This document shows, piece by piece, positions 5,768 through 8,387 of a stretch of 8,387 nucleotides of DNA. Source of the stretch: Actinomycetes bacterium (lineage in GTDB: Bacteria; Actinomycetota; Acidimicrobiia; Acidimicrobiales; RAAP-2); NCBI GenBank assembly GCA_021849435.1, contig JAJZSX010000094.1, positions 1 to 8,387 of the forward strand, written 5' to 3'. The notes beneath the pieces were generated by a model, which ran no database searches, was not told the DNA's origin, and saw only the letters and a program-made list of their open reading frames with translations. The stretch's first letter is position 1. Every line of letters starts with the position of its first letter. A program made the position numbers and the translations under genes.

Positions 5768-5778
5768 CTCAAGTTGCA
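5763..5778. promoter_or_regulatory. TetR operator 2 (TGCAACT-CA-AGTTGCA)
   Basis: This is a second perfect inverted repeat and is exactly the reverse complement of operator 1. Arms extend to 8 bases (T5762/A5779). It overlaps the tetR -35 box and sits at the upstream edge of the 147-base leader of the ABC genes, so a repressor here could also block plus-strand transcription. Confidence 0.8.
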
Positions 5779-5925
5779 AATGGACCTTGCGCGGCGGCGG
5801 CTCGGCGCTCGGCCCTCGGTTCTTCCGGCTGCTCGTCCTGATCCGCGAAGTGACCCAGGCCCCTACCCTCGTCCTCCGTCCCCGACTACCGTCGGCGGGA
5901 GAGACCGCTCAACGGCGAGGTGCCC

Positions 5926-6858
5926 ATGGTGCAAGTGGAGAGTCGCGGACCGAGCGGTCCCGCGACGTCGCCGCCAGTGGTGCACTTCGACCACGTGACC
6001 AAGATCTATCGAGGCGGCGGCGGCGTTCACGACCTCACCCTGGACGTGAACGCCGGCGAGGTGCTGGGATTCCTCGGCCCCAACGGCGCGGGCAAGACCA
6101 CGACCATCCGTCTCCTGCTCGATCTCATTCGGCCCTCGACCGGCACCATCGACGTCTTCGGACTCGACTCGCGACGAAACAGCGTGGCCATCCGGCGCCG
6201 AGTGGGCTACCTTCCCGGCGACCTTGCCCTGTACGAACACTTGAGCGCCCGCGACGTCCTCTCGCACTTCGCCCACCTGCGCGGCGGACCCTCCTGGCCC
6301 ACGATCCGCGCCCTCGCCGACATCCTCGAGCTCGACCTCGAACGGCCGATCCGCAGCCTCTCACGCGGCACCCGCCAGAAGGTTGGCATCGTGGCAGCCC
6401 TGATGGGTGACCCCGAGCTCCTGGTGCTCGACGAGCCCACGTCGGGACTCGACCCTCTCGTCCAGCGCCAGGTCCACGAGATGCTTCGCGCAGCGGCCGA
6501 CGCCGGGCACAGCGTGTTCCTCTCTTCGCACATCCTCTCCGAGGTCGCCCAGGTCGCCGACCGGGTAGGTCTCATCCGCGACGGACGCCTGGTCGCGGTC
6601 GAGCGCGTCGTCGACCTCCAACAGCACGCTGCCCACCTCATCGACGCCCGGCTGCGCGGCACGCCGGCGCGCGAAGACTACGCGTCACTACCGGGCGTGA
6701 CGTCGTGCACGGTGAACGACCACGACCTGCATCTCGAAGTGGCCGGCGATCTGCGCCCGGTCATTGCGGCTCTCGCCGCGAGCGACCTCGACGACCTCTC
6801 GGTGCGCGAACCCAGCCTCGAGGAAGTGTTCCTCTCCTTCTATGACAACGTCGACTGA
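5926..6858 (+). CDS. ABC-2 type export system, ATP-binding protein
   Basis: The 310-residue protein is the ATPase of an ABC exporter. In order it shows an A-loop strand VVHFDHVTKIYRGG (18-31), Walker A GPNGAGKTTT (51-60), a Q-loop region GYLPGDLALYEHLS (94-107), the signature SLSRGTRQKV (144-153), Walker B LLVLDEPTSGLD (165-176) with D-loop, and the H-loop SSH (200-202). The C-terminal tail (220-310) ends in REPSLEEVFLSFYD, typical of DrrA/CcmA-like ATPases that pair with ABC-2 permeases. The usual Q-loop Gln is Gly98 (YLPGD), a variant I recall in related actinobacterial exporters. ATG 5926 is preferred because GCGAGG (5915-5920) lies five bases upstream; GTG 5920 would add two residues. The permease gene overlaps its 3' end by 17 bases. 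A divergent TetR gene with operators suggests ligand-induced export of a drug, lipid or metabolite. Confidence 0.93.
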   Translation: MVQVESRGPSGPATSPPVVHFDHVTKIYRGGGGVHDLTLDVNAGEVLGFLGPNGAGKTTTIRLLLDLIRPSTGTIDVFGLDSRRNSVAIRRRVGYLPGDLALYEHLSARDVLSHFAHLRGGPSWPTIRALADILELDLERPIRSLSRGTRQKVGIVAALMGDPELLVLDEPTSGLDPLVQRQVHEMLRAAADAGHSVFLSSHILSEVAQVADRVGLIRDGRLVAVERVVDLQQHAAHLIDARLRGTPAREDYASLPGVTSCTVNDHDLHLEVAGDLRPVIAALAASDLDDLSVREPSLEEVFLSFYDNVD

Positions 6859-7675
6859 ACTCCCAGACTCCGGCCCCGCCGGCCTTAAATCGATCGCCGC
6901 GCGCGCCTTGCGCGAAGAGCGTGGCGCCCTGGTCGGATGGACTATCGGTGTCGTCACCTTCTGCCTCGTCATGCTCTCGATCTTCCCGTCTATCCACGGC
7001 AACGCGAACTTCGCGCAACTCCTCAACGCCTATCCCGAGGCGCTGCGCAAGATGTTCCAGGTCGAGAACTACACAACCGGCCCCGGGTACCTTCGCGCCG
7101 AGGTCTTCTCCTTCGTCGCGCCGCTGTTGCTCACGCTCTTCGCCGTGCTATGGGGATCGGATCTCTCCGCGGGGGAGGAGGAGCGGCGCACCATCGACCT
7201 GCTTCTCGCCAACCCCGTCTCGCGACGGCGCTTCGTTCTCGAGAAGTGGCTCGCGTTGATCGTCGGCACGTTGATCCTCGCCGCGGCCCTTGCCATCGCC
7301 CTCGGCGTCATCGGACCACTGTTCAAGCTCCACGTGGGGTGGTCGCGCCTCACCGCCGAGGTGCTCGCGTCGTGGCTCTTCGCCGTGGCCTTCGGAACGC
7401 TCGGCCTCTCACTGGGGGCGGCCACCGGACGACGGGGACTCGCTCGCGGCGTCACCACGACGCTGGCTCTGGCCTCGTACCTGCTCTCGACGCTTTCCAC
7501 TCTGGTGTCCTGGTTGCGCCCGGTGAGAAACCTCTCGCTCTGGCAGCACACGTTGGGCGTCGATCCGCTGGGCTCCGGCTTTCACCTGGACCGCATCGCC
7601 CTCGTCGTCGTGGTCACGCTCGCCGTCGGCGCGGCCGGACTGTGGGCCTTCGACCGGCGCGATCTCGCGACCTAA
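6842..7675 (+). CDS. ABC-2 type transporter permease
   Basis: The 277-residue protein is the membrane partner of the upstream ATPase. Six hydrophobic segments are visible at about residues 29-51, 87-105, 136-160, 171-195, 204-225 and 251-270. Between the second and third lies the charged cytoplasmic block GEEERRTIDLLLANPVSRRR (111-130), a hallmark of ABC-2 permeases thought to contact the ATPase. An extracytoplasmic loop (52-86) follows the first helix, and the protein ends in FDRRDLAT. ATG 6842 lies inside the last codons of the ATPase gene, so the two are translationally coupled and probably act as one exporter, as a dimer of each. An in-frame start at 6764 would add 26 residues that belong to another frame of the ATPase gene and is rejected. 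Its TAA stop touches the stop codon of the convergent gene. Confidence 0.9.
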   Translation: MTTSTELPDSGPAGLKSIAARALREERGALVGWTIGVVTFCLVMLSIFPSIHGNANFAQLLNAYPEALRKMFQVENYTTGPGYLRAEVFSFVAPLLLTLFAVLWGSDLSAGEEERRTIDLLLANPVSRRRFVLEKWLALIVGTLILAAALAIALGVIGPLFKLHVGWSRLTAEVLASWLFAVAFGTLGLSLGAATGRRGLARGVTTTLALASYLLSTLSTLVSWLRPVRNLSLWQHTLGVDPLGSGFHLDRIALVVVVTLAVGAAGLWAFDRRDLAT

Positions 7676-8194
7676 CTAGCCCTTCGCGCCCGGCGAGAGC
7701 AGCCGGGTGGTCGTACTGGCGCGTCGCGTGCACACCGTGATCGACAACGGTCGATACGTCGAGGGTACGAAGGAGGCCAACGACACGTTGATCCCAACGG
7801 CGCGGCGCACCCCGCACGAGGCCGAGGGATAGTTGCCCGTGTCCACCACGCCGAAGGCCACCGAGACCGACTGGCCGTAGCTGATGACGTGACGCAGGGG
7901 CATCATTCCCATGCTCGTGTTGCGCGCTATCGGTCCCAACGCGCGCCGTCCCCGCCCCACGGGCTGAATCGCCGGCACGCCCCAGATCGCACAGGTGCCG
8001 GCGCGATTGGTGAAGGCGATCGGGTAGTAAGTCGTCCCGGCCGTCCCCTGGGCGCGGCCGATGGTCACCGACAACTGCGAGGCCACGCACGATGGCGTCG
8101 CGGCCGCGGCCGACAGGCTCGACGGCCCGAGGGCCACGAGCGGCACCGCTGCGGCCGCCACCACGATCGATAGGACGCTTCTCACTCGCTGCAT
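7676..8194 (-). CDS. Secreted DUF4232-like protein
   Basis: The 172-residue product starts with a Sec signal peptide: MQRVR, a hydrophobic core at 7-31 (LSIVVAAAAVPLVALG within it) and a probable cleavage near AAA-TP (about 32/33). The mature part contains four Cys (36, 68, 127, 155), enough for two disulfides. The pattern C-ASQLSVTIG...AGTTYYPIAFTNRAGTCAIWGVPAIQPV (36-79), then a hydrophobic-strand-rich region ending SITVCTR, matches my memory of actinobacterial DUF4232 proteins, beta-sandwich-like exported proteins of unknown role. There is no lipobox, so it is likely released or wall-associated. ATG 8194-8192 is preceded by GGAGGG (8203-8198), with three bases between. It is convergent with the ABC permease and shares no spacer with it; no functional link is implied. 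Confidence 0.83.
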   Translation of the reverse strand: MQRVRSVLSIVVAAAAVPLVALGPSSLSAAAATPSCVASQLSVTIGRAQGTAGTTYYPIAFTNRAGTCAIWGVPAIQPVGRGRRALGPIARNTSMGMMPLRHVISYGQSVSVAFGVVDTGNYPSASCGVRRAVGINVSLASFVPSTYRPLSITVCTRRASTTTRLLSPGAKG

Positions 8195-8334
8195 AATCCC
8201 TCCAGTCTTTCTTTCAGGTCCCCTGTCCGATGCGCACCCTCTCTTACGAGTCTCGAGTGGCCGTCACGACGGCGAAGCCGGTAAACCAGAGAGGTGAACC
8301 GCGCTACAGCGCCGAGCTGGCCGAGGGAGGCCGC

Positions 8335-8387
8335 GTGACGTCATCCACCCCCGAGCTAACGCCACCACCCACGAGACACCCGGGACT
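8335..8387 (+). CDS. Probable start of a plus-strand gene (partial, N-terminus only)
   Basis: GTG at 8335 is preceded by GAGGGAGG (8323-8330) with a four-base gap, a strong ribosome binding site. The frame stays open for the 17 codons left in the window, giving MTSSTPELTPPPTRHPG, a Pro/Thr-rich low-complexity start common at the cytoplasmic N-terminus of actinobacterial proteins. The product cannot be identified. The gene would be divergent from the DUF4232-like gene. Confidence 0.45.
   Translation, partial: MTSSTPELTPPPTRHPG

Noticed and set aside
5720..5779. N-terminal extension of the TetR protein from TTG 5779
   Set aside because: It would translate through both operators and the predicted promoter; the extension is repetitive only because the operators are.
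1..8387. CRISPR arrays, insertion sequences, riboswitches, toxin-antitoxin pairs
   Set aside because: No regularly spaced repeats, transposase motifs, terminal repeats flanking a gene, or known riboswitch cores were seen by eye.

Overview
This is an 8.4-kb piece of a high-GC bacterial chromosome, most likely an actinobacterium and possibly Acidimicrobiia. The grounds are strong GC bias at third codon positions, GTG and TTG starts, TAGACT/TAGAGT/TAACCT-type -10 boxes lying directly in front of genes, an F420-type luciferase-like oxidoreductase and a DUF4232-like secreted protein. The lineage is inference. No phage, transposon, CRISPR array or rRNA is visible.

Layout. The left edge (1-507, minus strand) carries most of an unnamed polytopic membrane protein that runs off the window. 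Divergent from it is a double-hotdog acyl-CoA thioesterase (575-1396, plus), followed 12 bases later by a complete tRNA-Ile(GAU) (1409-1485). A lower-GC stretch follows, holding a GNAT acetyltransferase on the minus strand (1721-2221, TTG start with a near-perfect Shine-Dalgarno) and about 400 bases with no recognisable gene (2222-2626). Next, on the minus strand, come a peptidase E-like S51 protein (4215 to 3508) and, 50 bases downstream, an LLM-class flavin oxidoreductase (3457 to 2627), probably one transcript. A dienelactone hydrolase-family gene (4937 to 4363) is broken by a frameshift near 4796-4799.

The best-defined regulatory unit is 5060-7675. A TetR-family repressor gene (minus) is divergent from an ABC-2 type export system, an ATPase and a membrane permease (plus) overlapping by 17 bases. 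Between them are two perfect inverted repeats, TGCAACT-TG-AGTTGCA and TGCAACT-CA-AGTTGCA, centred 44 bp apart. One covers the predicted tetR transcription start and first base of the start codon, the other the predicted tetR -35 box. The simplest reading is an autoregulated repressor that also controls efflux of an unknown compound.

The permease stop codon abuts, with no base between, the stop codon of a convergent secreted DUF4232-like protein (8194 to 7676). The last 53 bases probably hold the start of another plus-strand gene. I found no clearly undescribed system; the most rewarding items to check are the twin operators and the frameshifted hydrolase.
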